The position numbers and the translations under genes are program-made. The notes below the pieces were generated by a model that searched no databases, was not told the origin of the DNA, and saw only the letters and a list, made by a program, of their open reading frames with translations. DNA of 64,000 bases from Undaria pinnatifida. Taxonomy: Eukaryota > Sar > Phaeophyceae > Laminariales > Alariaceae. Below are positions 53,976 to 64,000 of this stretch, piece after piece; the first letter of the stretch is position 1, and the number at the start of each line of letters is the position of its first letter. The stretch is taken from contig JABAKD010000001.1 in NCBI GenBank assembly GCA_012845835.1, positions 19,400,890-19,464,889 on the forward strand, written 5' to 3'.

Positions 53976-55135
53976 CTTCAACTAATATGTGTACGGTAGG
54001 TGCAATAACTTGTTTCTGAAGCTGCTCACTTGAGGAAGTACATGCCTCACTCAAACACAAAACCCTTGAAGCCTTACGATAAAAAAACGGAAACATAAAG
54101 CTTACCAGGTACGAAAAACGTCTCATGGCGTACGTACACAAAATACCACCGGTACGGTGGAGAGGAAGAGGGAACACCCCCGTTTTGACCACTGGGCTTG
54201 GTGGACTGGAACGAGTGCCTTCATACTTCACAGACAATAACACTTAAACCTTCGGCCTTCAACAAGACTTTAACAAGACTTTACCACGACTTCAACAAGA
54301 CTTCAACAAGACTTTAACAAGACTTGAGCGTTTTTTTAGGTGCAGCATACTTTATCAATAGCTTACCATTCCATTGCGGATTCTTACATTAAACATTAAA
54401 CATTAAACATAAATACAACAATAATAAAACGTTAAAACAACAATACAGTAAGAAATAGTAAGGACGCAAAGGAGCTGGGGTGTCATTCCCGCGAGTGACT
54501 CCGAGCCACCGCAAGTATAGGTGTTAAACAACATAACATGGACATAAACCCCCCTAGCGCCGAAGCCTTGGTCAAAAGTCATATTGGAAAAAAATGATGA
54601 AATCCGACGATTTAGGTTTAAGGAGAACCATAATCCAGACAACATATTTATCATCACAAAATATTAAAACCTTTATCATAGCACGCATCATGGACGGGTC
54701 TGGACGATATCTTTCCTAAACGACCTTTCTCGACACGTGCGCCCTCTTCATGTTGGAGAAAATATTACAGCTTTGACTCCGTACGGCTTAAGTCACCAAC
54801 TAATTATTGCCGGCCTGATAGCCAGTCGTTTCAGGGAGAAGCTGTGACTGTCCGACTTACTGGATCTTCAGATGCTCGTACTTGTCTACAGGAAGGATTA
54901 CTATTATGCTGCATGCGTTTTTTCTTTTTGGGTCGGGCATTTAATTTGACTGGCTTCGCTAGCCTGACTTCAGTTGGCAAATCGGCTGGTCATCAGCTGT
55001 CTTTGCGTCCGATTTACTGACTAATGACGTCAAATAGGTGGCTAACAGCACCTTCTGATTAGGTGTTACTCGTGAAATCCTGCCGACTCACAGCTCTTTA
55101 CCTATTGGCAAAATATTTGGGGCTTACGGGGCTCC
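53976..55135. other. No gene seen; minisatellite and MITE fragment
   Basis: A 12-base minisatellite (AACAAGACTTTA) lies at 54262-54330, a partial MITE at 54470-54575 (GTCATTCCCGCGAGTGACTC, CCCCCCTAGCGCCGAAGCCT), and an inverted R1-like segment at 54600-54680. No coding segment is supported. Confidence 0.45.
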
Positions 55136-55425
55136 TTAACTCCGGAGCTAGTAAAAATATAAAAACAGGGTCGGGTTTTACAGGCCACCCGATCCGATCC
55201 GCTAGATTTCAAAACCTTCTGATCCGACCCGACCCGACCCGACCCATGACATTTCGACCACTCCCTGACCCGACACAGTTCGACCCGCGAGGTTTTGAAA
55301 ACCTCCCGACTTCCCGACTCGGGGGTCGGGGCAATACCCGTGAAGAGCTTACCGAAGCAGGCTCCGGCATTTTTCCCACGGGAGGTGTATTATGCCTTCT
55401 ATGCCTTATGCTGCCCGCGTCTTCC
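55136..55425. repeat. GACCC-rich dispersed repeat, copy 1
   Basis: Shares CTGACCCGACCC, GACATTTCGA, CGACCCGCGAGGTTTTGAAA and CCTCCCGAC with 63115-63320. A perfect run of GACCC units lies near 55212-55236. The 122-codon plus-strand frame over it is Pro/Arg/Asp-rich because of the repeat. Confidence 0.6.
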
Positions 55426-56112
55426 TCCTAGCGATCAATAACAACTCCCTTCTGCGCCAGCGTCTCGTTGGCAAGATTTCTTTTGGTTGGACGACGGGCG
55501 GTGAGAGCACTGGCGGTGCATATTGAGATTCCAACCAAGGAACACACACCGATATCTGAGATGCCCTTGCAATTTCCACAACTTGTTATTTCTTTTTCTT
55601 TTGACAGAAACCCCTTGAGATGCATCCTACCGCCAGTTCGTAGTGCAACCAAGAACATATCAAAGGAGATCATAGTTCACATTGTTTAGGGGAAAACGAG
55701 CGTGTGCTGCAAAGGCCTCATTCGTCTAAAACGTGGACCCACATTAAATTTGAGCTATCTTGGTTTGTGCAACAACAACGAGAATAACACATAATAGTTC
55801 ATGACTACATACTTGCTCTAGAAGACAAGCGGGCTATATACGCGTGTGCGGTCCCGGTTAACCCAAGAGCGAACACACACTGATGCGAGTTATTATGCAA
55901 CAGCGCGAAACCGATAAATAACATACATGCCGGCACCGGGTACAAGCAAATCTAAAACGGCGTGCTATTCCGGAGCACAATGCGCGCTAGAAGGGACGCA
56001 TTGATCTAAAATGGACGGGCACATATGTTCGAGTTGTTTTTTTATACAGCAAAGCAAATATTATTGGACATACTATTGTTATTACCAGATAATAACAATG
56101 GACAGCCCGGAG
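55426..56112. other. No gene seen
   Basis: Short frames near 55430-55690 on both strands lack motifs and splice sites. AT-rich beyond 55700. Confidence 0.35.
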
Positions 56113-56450
56113 TCGGTCACCCCAGTGGTCTAGTGGTTAACTTCAAACACTAAGCTTCGAATTAGGGCTTCAATTCTAGGTACGCAGATTTTTATTTTCT
56201 AGACACCAATCGACGAGAGCACTTTACAGGGTAACGACAATTCATTCGACGCGAGTCGACAAGGGAAGAAAGCGATTATTATTAGTTCTCGCGATAAATA
56301 CGAAGGCGTGTACCGTAGAGGGGAGGGAGGAGATGAGTCCGCTTTGTGACCCCGGGTTTGATTTACGTCTATCTATCTATGGAGGGAGAAAAACAAATAC
56401 AAAATGTGACGGTACAACAGATGGGGGTAGTAAAAAACAAACAAAAAAGC
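56113..56450 (+). mobile_element. tRNA-headed SINE, copy 3
   Basis: TGGTCTAGTGG fits the pol III box A consensus exactly, and GGCTTCAATTC downstream is a degenerate box B. The body shares CGACAAGGGAAGAAAGCG, TCTCGCGATAAATACG and GACCCCGGGTTTGATTTA with the copies at 11.5 and 17.4 kb. It ends in AAAACAAACAAAAAAG. This copy has the best box A of the three. Confidence 0.6.
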
Positions 56451-56924
56451 GTTCTAGAAACCGGTGCTGCCATGTAGGAGAGCCTTGAGCAACAATCTAA
56501 GAAACAGACACACATGCAATTTGAGCTCTTTTGGTTTTAGATGCATGCTCTTCACGTGGCCTTCTTATGCCCCGTTCAGCACTTAGGAGTAACTAATGAG
56601 TAGTGTTACACCTCAGGCAGAAAAGTTGACCCAAACATGCAACATTTTCGGCCCTTCTCATTTGTCATATTTACGGTTCCAATTCTTAATCATGGCGCAT
56701 ATCCGGATTCATGTACATGTACACGTAGTATTCCGTGTAGTATTCTATTCCATGTAGTATGCTATTGGTAAGACATTAGTAACACTTGATACAAAAAGGG
56801 TGACAATTCTCGGCTAGAATTTTCCGACCGACGACGCCCTTTAGCGCCTTTACATTAAAGAACAAACCCGCTTTTCAGGATAAGTTACTAGGAAGTAGTA
56901 TAGGGTGGGGTTGTGGGGCTCTGA

Positions 56925-57125
56925 AGGGGTTAACCCGAAATCGTCGCAATGTCAGAAACCTCGTTTTGCAAAAACACTGTGTTTTTATACCTAGGCCATG
57001 CGTTGTTGTTCATCGGGTCACTTTCAGTTTACTCACATCAAACCAGATCTTTGGGTGAGATGATGTAGAGCTCTTCGAGTGGGGACCACGAAAAAAAGGT
57101 GTTGCACCACTACGGTAGCATGTGT
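56925..57125 (+). repeat. Dispersed repeat R1, copy 5
   Basis: GGGGTTAACCCGAAATCGTC, CCTAGGCCATGCGTTG, CACTTTCAGTTTACTCAC, GGGTGAGATGATG and CACTACGGTAGCATGTGTCG; the last also ends copy 1. Confidence 0.65.
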
Positions 57126-57320
57126 CGTGTTAAACATAACCCATACTTGAACATAACCCATATTATGTCACTGCCTATGCCACTTACTGCCCATGCTAAC
57201 ACGAGCTACTCTTGGTCTATTTCTTGAACCTCCCGTATCATGTATGTTAGCCATAACCCACACTATGCTACTGCTCATGCTAACCCGTGCTACTCTAGGC
57301 CTTTTTCTAGTTCTTGGCGT
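57126..57320 (+). repeat. Short tandem duplication
   Basis: CATGCTAACMCGWGCTACTCT and CATAACCCAYACT words recur roughly 85 bases apart, making a hydrophobic frame (57193-57453) that repeats MLTRATLGLFL. I see no evidence that it is a gene. Confidence 0.65.
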
Positions 57321-57769
57321 GTGCTACGTACGGTGTACTACAGAACTACAAATGGTAGGGCTCAGTCTCACATGCATGTATTCGACACTGCTGCCACTGC
57401 TGCTCGTGTGCACTAGTGTGCACACACAAACGCCAAACATATATTTCGAATAGCGTGCCAGGTGTAGCATGTATATCTATGAAAATCGGAATATTGATTT
57501 TGGAGTCCACTGGTATCTAGATGGTTTCCAGTCAGTACGCTTGGATACACTGAGCAGCGTATTCTGTTAATGTATGCGGAGAATTACAATACGCGGCGAA
57601 ACTCGGGTTGTTCCTTCTCGCCGGTGTATTGTACTTCATGTTGTAACTAGTCTACCACCACAGGTATCGAGGAAAGTTGCGGGGAACAAAAACTGCGGGG
57701 AACGTTACTGCTGCAGGACAGCTTATCGGCCAGTACAACATCCAAACCAAAACACTTGTGCCCATATAC

Positions 57770-57960
57770 TGCTGTGTGCATCGTATACCATATAACACCA
57801 GCCCAGTTTCGGAATAAGGCCGCCTGTGGATCCAATGCCTAGCGGACGACCTTATGGCGTTATTAGTCACCGAGGAATCGTATTGCCTTACGTCATATAG
57901 ACGCGGAACAGAACAGCGCGTGATAGAGGCAAGTCAACGCCCTAGAACTGGAACCCTTAC
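57770..57960 (+). repeat. Dispersed repeat R6, copy 1
   Basis: Matches 59100-59270: CCAGCCCAG, GTGGATCYAAT, GACGACCT, CACCGAGG, ATAGACGCGGAACA and TGGAA(C/T)CCTT. No frame is conserved. Confidence 0.55.
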
Positions 57961-58159
57961 CCGTATAATATAATAGGCAAACGGGTTTCATCCCCTCGTT
58001 ATCCGAGCCACTATCCGGTTGGTGGAGGAGGTCCTCGGCCAGTGGGGGGGGTGCCGGATGCGTGGCAGGAGTTGAATTTCGGGTCAGCCCTCCCAGGTAC
58101 GTCGCACCCTGGGAGGATAGTGCCTGGGAGGATAGTGCCTCATCTCGGTTTAGACATCC

Positions 58160-58690
58160 TTCCATATCTATATGCCCGACAACCCGAGGACGACAAACGA
58201 CTTCTCCCGGGTCGACATCGCCACGCAAAGTTTTGTCATCCCAACCCAAACGACCGATCGCTGATCGGCTGGAATCTGTACAGAGAGCGCGAACGCCACC
58301 TAGGGAAGATAGGATCCCCTGCCCGGTTCAAAAACCCCTCAAAATCTTTATAAATTCCACCAATCGAGGACGAAGACGGAGTTCCCCCAAATCGATACCG
58401 CCTCACACGGTGTAGAAACCCTAACCCCACAGACCACTTGCTGCTTGACTGAGGTCTATACATAGCCACGGAGAGGATAGGGTCCTAACCCCCGTTGATG
58501 CTTCTTTACATACACGCACAACTCCGAAAATCCGGGGGGTGACAACAATGTCCCCCCGGGTCGATACGGCACCGCAAAATGTGGGAACCCAACCTCCGAT
58601 TGCTAGGTTGTTCCATTAATTGGCTAGGCTAGGGTTCGTAGAGAGCGCAAACCACCCCAAAGAGGTTCCGCAAGTTCAGTGACCATCGTC
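58160..58690. repeat. Three degenerate tandem units
   Basis: Units near 58175, 58365 and 58520 each run AAC-CGAGGACGA or similar, TCGA(T/C)A(T/C)CG(C/G)C, GCAAA(G/A)T, AACCCAA(A/C) and a purine-rich GAGAGCGCRAAC. Spacing is 160-190 bases. No gene call. Confidence 0.45.
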
Positions 58691-59099
58691 TCACACTAGC
58701 CGGTTAATATACAACTTATAAGTTCAACATCGACCAATTGCAGGAGTCGGAAAAAACTCGTTTGCGAGATCGGAGAAAGTTGGTTATGGAAGCAGCAGAA
58801 GTTCACCCAACAAGAGTATTCACAAATCAACAGGCGCAAGGGGGACGCAACACGCAACAATACACCAACTCGACCCCCACTTCCAGTTGACCGGGGAACG
58901 GCCTAAACAGCGGCAGGGTAAACAGGCACCTCAGCGACAGTACACCTTCCACACCTGCTGTACTGCTCTACCGAGTTTGGGGTAAAATCATTGACCTCCT
59001 AGTACAATCTAGTGACGTAAGCAACTGCCTCCGTGAGTATCTTCTCCGACCATCGTTTGACGCAGCCCAACAAGAACAAGTCGACGCGTGAAGCTTGTA

Positions 59100-59270
59100 T
59101 ATTTTATTACATGCTGTACCCATAAGCTCAGCCCAGATGCAGGACCAGACCGGTCGTGGATCTAATCTAACTGACGACCTCAACGAGTTTGGAGGCACCG
59201 AGGGATGGTGTTATCTCCTGCGATAGACGCGGAACAACGTAATAGCGGCGACTCAGCACCTATATCGGAA
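59100..59270 (+). repeat. Dispersed repeat R6, copy 2
   Basis: Second copy of the 57770-57960 family, roughly 70% alike by eye. Just beyond, 59349-59398 holds GGTGGTTCGAGCCACC, a perfect T-arm-like stem around a box B-like sequence, but without a clear box A. Confidence 0.5.
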
Positions 59271-60394
59271 TCCTTCCACTTCCATTTGGTAACGGTAACC
59301 CTCTAACCTCCATAGCCCGGGTTCGGCATCATCAGGCTGCTCAGGAATTAAATGGATCCAATGGTTAGTGAACCCGCCTCAAGGTGGTTCGAGCCACCGA
59401 GGACTCCCAACGAAATAGCCCCTTTGGTTTTTTGCGTAAGCGGTGTTGCGGCATAAGGTGGCTATCGTGAGAACAATCGTAAGGAGGGGAGCGGGTGCTA
59501 CATGTTACATTCGTCTTTCTGCGTTGGCGTGGTACCCTTTGGGTACGGGGGTCCAGTTTAATAAGACGTCCCACGCCGGGGTTGCAGCAGAAGTTTGTGA
59601 AAGCCTGACATCATCATCATCATCATCGTCATCATCAATCAAAATGATCATCATTATCACCCGAAATTCAACACGACTACTTCCAAGACATACATACGCG
59701 CAACGGGACCAACGTTTTTACGCGCTAGCCCTAAGGCGAATATAGACGTAAGTATAATCGTCATATTGCCGATAGTTCCCCAGTTAAAGAGCTCAACCGT
59801 ACACATTATCAACGCTACAAGGTATCACAAACACTGTCCCCCAACAGTGTAACCCCTACCCTACCTTACACTTGTGATGAGTACCGTGAGATGACCCTAC
59901 TGCGAAAAATAACTGCTAGAATTGACTTGCTGTCACGACCTTGTCCTACAGGGTATGGTTCCGCACTATCCACTGAGAGTAAGTACAGCAGTATGACCCT
60001 GTAATGATACTACAATACTGCAGTGTATGCTATTTCTTTTATGGTTCGGAGCGTCACTTCAGTGCGCTTCAAACGAGGGTGTTGCCGTCTGGCAAGGCAG
60101 CCACCAAGGAGGGGTCACGACTGTCCCAGGGGGGTTGTCGAGGCGGCAGAGTGCGGCAGACGGTTTCATGGTCACATGGCATCAGGAAGAGGTGGAGAGC
60201 AGCTGGTTACTTTGTGTGACACGCAACATAGCACACCTCCTCGGACGATTTCTCATCCGTTTTCAACATCATTTTCTCGACACCAAGGGGAGTGCAAACG
60301 CCGATCGATTTTGATCGATGCGCCTGTGGACCGACCTCGGACGTGTCCGACGATAGAGCTATCAAGTATTAATAACACTGCTGCTGTTCGGCCA
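59271..60394. other. No gene seen; CAT microsatellite
   Basis: A CATCAT run lies at 59608-59640. The first part of the longest frame in the window (60023-60826) lies here; its second part is repeat R1, so I do not call it. Confidence 0.4.
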
Positions 60395-60600
60395 AAATGT
60401 TTTCTCACTGACGGGGCTCCTTTATCTAAATCCGTCGGGATGCCATCCTTGTTTGACAGTATCAATATTTTTATGCGTTGGCCATGGGTTTGGGGCATCG
60501 GGTTGCACTTTCAAGTTTCCTACCTGAAAAGTACGTTTTTCGGATGGGGAGTGAAGCAGGCTTCTCGAGTTGGGATCTCCGAAACAACAGAAAGCGCCTT
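60395..60600 (+). repeat. Dispersed repeat R1, copy 6
   Basis: CACTGACGGGGCTCCTTTAT, ATCCGTCGGGATGCCA, GCGTTGGCCATGGGTTTGG, CATCGGGTTGCACTTTCAAG and TTTTTCGGATGGGGAG follow the R1 order. Confidence 0.6.
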
Positions 60601-61051
60601 AATAGTTGCACGGTGCGGCAATCCCTCGACAACATCTTACAACAACCCCCCACCGTCGTTTGGTTGTGTGTGCGGTCTATATTGGAGTGAACTAACTGCT
60701 CTCACCGCTGTCCAACCTGCCTCTTGTGCTGCTTTGCTGAATGCTTGCACCGCTGTCGAGTCCACCTTCTGTGCTCCTCCGCTGCTTCTTTCAATAAGGA
60801 AAAGTGTGCCCACATGGCTAGCGTAAATAATTCCACACCTACAACCACTTCTCGCGAGTCTTGTCAATAGAAGACCTGTGCTCTGTTCAGCTACAGGACA
60901 AGGTATCCAACTCCCGCTCACTGGGCGACAGGTGCATAAACGAGGAATATCCGCTCGGCTCCCAGCAGTCTGCCTGGTTGAAGTCGGGCCAGGGATCCTA
61001 CAATCACACACAGATGCCACGAGGCACAATTTATCGCCACATACAGACTAG

Positions 61052-61258
61052 AATCAAGCCAAAATATATCTGGGACGAACACACTTGAGGCATGCGGTCG
61101 TGAAGATCCCTTTAATGGCTGCGATGGGGCCGGTGGCCGCAGATATTTGCAAGGATATTGGGTTGTTCTTCAAGTCGGGTATCTGTAAAGATGCTGTCGA
61201 TTCTTCTCTGTGTGTGGCAAAACTCTTGATTTTGGTGTCAAGAGGAAGCTGTTACTGA
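61052..61258 (+). CDS. Weak candidate terminal exon
   Basis: One frame, open from after TAG 61049-61051 to TGA 61256-61258, contains VVKIPLMAAMGPVAADICKD, IGLFFKSGICKDAVDSSLCV and AKLLILVSRGSCY. Composition is protein-like with three cysteines and amphipathic helices. There is no convincing upstream splice site and no known family, so chance is a real alternative. Confidence 0.2.
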   Translation, partial: NQAKIYLGRTHLRHAVVKIPLMAAMGPVAADICKDIGLFFKSGICKDAVDSSLCVAKLLILVSRGSCY

Positions 61259-63114
61259 TTTTCGCCGCCAATTATTTGGAAGAATGACAGTTTCGTCTAT
61301 TTAATCTTCATTTCAAAGTAGAATGACTGATGTACCCCCTTAAATGACAGGCTGAACACACGTGTTCGTACGCCAGGTGATACTTCTGCTGTGTTTCTCC
61401 CTTTGTCCTGATCTTCTCCTCCAGTGCTTCTCTCTTCGTTTTGGGTGTAATGTTTCGGTCAACTTGTACTTCCCTTCATCTGGCTGTTCTTATCTTTAAA
61501 ACTCTGTGATCTTGCGTCGCTCTGCCCTGGATTGTACACTCTGGTTCTTCATTTCTTTGGGTTTACTTTGTACTACGGAGTTTTATAATATTTATGTGAA
61601 CGTTATGTTTCTCTTAGCCCCCAGATTAACGAAGAGCACGGAGACTCGTACTACTACTTTTTTGTTTTCAATTTCATGAAAAATACACCAAAAATTCAAC
61701 TCTGCTTCTGATCAAGGAACGGCATAGTGCCTTCTAGAATGAACAAAAAAACGCAAAAGGGTCAACGAACACCAGTGGGCACAGACAGGCGAGCGATGGC
61801 TCGCGTCCTCCCCGGAGCGCCGACGCTAGCGTCAGGTTGCTTTTGTCGGCAGCGGCTAGGAGGCTAGGAGGCCATGGCTCTAGGTGTCTCTTGGACGGGC
61901 TGGCGCCGCCCCGCCGCCCCACACGGGCAGCAGCGACGGGGGTATAGCGGTCGAACTTCTGAGCGAAGTCGTGATGTTTGTACTGTAGTTGGTCGTGTAA
62001 TTTTCGAGGTTCAGGGTGGCGAAAACTTGGGTCTGCGGCGGTCTCGATTGTTTTCGAGGCGTCGCATGCGGTCTAGGCTGTGATAAAGGCCTTCGGAGGC
62101 CGCGCTGCGGCTGCTCCGGTGGTCCTACTTCTCGCAATAGTGGCTTCTCGCCTCTCCATCAGCCGACAACATGGCACCAGTTTGCGTGGCCGACTTCGGT
62201 TACATATAACATGCCATGCCTAGGTCACAAACTCCCCAAATTGAATTTCGATTTTCTACTAAATTCGACCAAAATAACTCCTTTTTTACTTCTTTGTTGA
62301 ATTTGCTCTTTTGTAGTATTTCTGAGAGTGCCTCCTCGGGGATTCATTTGTTGACCAATCAGATGCAAATTAAATTAAATTCTAAAAAAAAAAGGGTTAT
62401 AATTTCGATTGGCAAGTTCGTCGTTAATTCGGGCCCTGAGAACCAGTTCTAACATCTTAAAAAAACAAAAATGGAAACAAGTGTTGAGTCTAATTTGGAT
62501 TTAATTGGTCTAGACAAGCAGACTAAAAAACCCTATTTCGTATTTCGGGGGAATTAAAATTTGATTTGACCGAAAAAAACAAAGAGTCTTGAAATACTTT
62601 TCGTGGGGGGAATCCAATCCAATTTGGGAGTTGGCCCAACGTGACGTGGCACATTCGCAGTGGGACAACACACCCTCCCGTGGGATCTCCGAGCGATGTT
62701 TGGCCGCGTCGACGACCACGATTGAGGCTCGCAACAAACCGCGAACGTCAACGATAGGCGACCGGGGCAATAGCCGCCCACGCCTACAGACCATAGAGCA
62801 TCACGCAACGAGCCGAAGACACGAGTATGCGCTCAAGAGTTCTATGACTTCGTCGCCATCGCTGTTCAGCGAGCGGCGTTTTAAGGCGCCCTCCGCCCAC
62901 CTTAGAGACCCTGGGGGTCATGGCCTCGTAGCCTGGTCCGCCAATGGAAAGGAGAGGCTGGCGGCGGTGCGCACGCGGCGACGCAAGCCGTGGCCATTGT
63001 CTTATCTAGTCGTTGTTCGTCAGCGGGCGTTGTGTGACTTGCTGCGTTATTCCGATTTCCCACATATTTGAAGAACAATGCGTTCTTTACGGTCATCGAT
63101 TGGAAGCAACTATT
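61259..63114. other. No supported gene
   Basis: Pyrimidine-rich to about 61600, GC-rich around 61780-62130, then AT-rich. A 160-codon frame at 62589-63071 has no motif, and its minus-strand shadow is equally long. I cannot support a gene. Confidence 0.35.
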
Positions 63115-63320
63115 TTTTTTATTGTATTTTCCCGGTCAGGTCACATTTCGCGAGTCGGATCTGTTCAGTGTCACCCGGCCCGACACGTGATAGCTAAAAC
63201 AACTCCTGACCCAACCCGTTACATTTCGAAATTTTCTTGACCCGAACCGACTCGACATGCGACGACTTCGAAACCTCCTGACCCGACCCGCTGGTAGGAT
63301 GTTTCCTCGTGAAGCCCCTG
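63115..63320. repeat. GACCC-rich dispersed repeat, copy 2
   Basis: CTGACCCAACCCG, ACATTTCGAAATTTT, GACCCGAACCGACTCGACA, CTTCGAAACCTCCTGACCC and GACCCGCTGGT match copy 1 at 55136-55425 in order. Confidence 0.6.
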
Positions 63321-64000
63321 CTTTTTTCGCGAAATCAATGCTAAATTGGATTATGCTCTGCAAATTGTTTTTTTAATGGTCTAAACTGGTCTTGAGGCTT
63401 GACAATGACCTGCTCTACCTGTGATGTTAAGCGTCCGGTGTGCTATCATTTCATTTCTTTGCACAAACCGGCAGTAGTTGGCCTCTTTTAAAGTATCCTG
63501 CGGCAAGGAAAAGCAATGCATAGCTGACCTCAATTTTCTCCACACCATTTTCCCCCGTCGTCCGGTACAATGTGTACCGGTACCAGGTACCAGCTATGTA
63601 GTAGACGGAATGCTCAACAACAACGGACCCCACGTCCACTAGACTTTAAATGGCCACTACACACAGCCTCCAGCTTGCACACAGCCTCCAGCTTGAAAAA
63701 CACCACAAACACTTTTCTATTATTTATAATCTAACCTTGAACAGGGGCCAAATTTGCATGGGGGCGCCCGGATATACGACAACCAGCCGCCTCGATGTGC
63801 TATGTATCGCCCCGTAAAAGGGGCAATCTACGGTACTATACCAGGTATTATATGATATACGACTGGTATCATATTATATGATATGGAGCTCTTGAGATCT
63901 TGAGAATGATGATTGTTGTGGCGCTTGCGAGTCATGTTGCGGCATTCTCTGTCTCTCACATACAGGCTCTGGTTCACGTAAAACCCCCCAAATTATCTCC
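63321..64000. other. No gene seen
   Basis: A 19-base direct repeat (CACACAGCCTCCAGCTTG) lies at about 63660-63697. Two TACCAGGTA palindromes lie at 63581 and 63839, the second in a TATCATATTATATGATAT stretch. Confidence 0.4.

Noticed and set aside
55063-55431. 122-codon ORF rich in Pro, Asp and Arg
   Set aside because: Follows the GACCC-rich dispersed repeat also present at 63.1 kb, where the frame is not kept.
56113-56200. Functional tRNA gene
   Set aside because: Box A is good, but box B is degenerate and no cloverleaf closes; the body continues as a SINE.
60023-60826. 267-codon ORF, the longest uninterrupted frame without N
   Set aside because: Its middle (60395-60600) is dispersed repeat R1, which is not open in the same frame in other copies. 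No domain or splice support.
62589-63071. 160-codon ORF on the plus strand
   Set aside because: No motif and comparable frames on the opposite strand; it may be chance in GC-balanced DNA.

Overview
The window looks like nuclear DNA of a eukaryote. A photosynthetic stramenopile, most likely a brown alga, is my best guess. Coding pieces are short, lie between good GT-AG splice sites and are far apart. There are relics of a chromodomain Ty3/gypsy retrotransposon and of a LINE, tRNA-like SINE heads, many micro- and minisatellites, a short (CCCTAA)n-like tract and a 500-N assembly gap. There are no operons, ribosome binding sites or bacterial genes. Sulfotransferase exons fit an alga that makes sulfated polysaccharides. 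The species call rests on general resemblance, not on a search.

Layout. 0-5 kb: one candidate exon (1027-1178), a degenerate tandem array split by a small TIR element, and a GATGATGTG microsatellite. 5-15.6 kb: two copies of a G-tract element (5.1-6.1 and 14.3-15.5 kb), the N gap, and several dispersed families, some in two or three copies. 15.6-21 kb: a tRNA-like unit, a SINE, and a degenerate purine-rich array. 21.1-27.9 kb: a large inverted repeat (arms about 2 kb, about 95% identical where I aligned them) around another G-tract element. 29.6-31.3 kb: the gypsy integrase and chromodomain relic. 31.6-35.9 kb: degenerate tandem units, MITEs and a minisatellite.

36.2-44.1 kb, minus strand: the most gene-like part. 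It holds two versions of a sulfotransferase 3'-phosphate-binding exon, four tandem versions of an exon with the PKSGTT phosphosulfate-binding loop, one unassigned exon, and a signal-peptide start whose 5' region is present three times. They could be the pieces of one intron-rich gene in which exons were repeatedly duplicated in tandem, or a cluster of decaying copies.

44.4-64 kb: another G-tract element, a LINE 3' end, one clean orphan exon (49069-49225), a 1.15 kb TA-flanked TIR element holding a perfect 17-bp hairpin, more copies of the dispersed families, and long stretches where I see nothing functional.

Most long open frames in the window cross repeats or G/C homopolymers and are not genes. 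The strongest candidates for something undescribed are the tandem-exon sulfotransferase locus, the G-tract element family with its palindromic 6.8 kb complex, and the excess of the palindrome TACCWGGTA.
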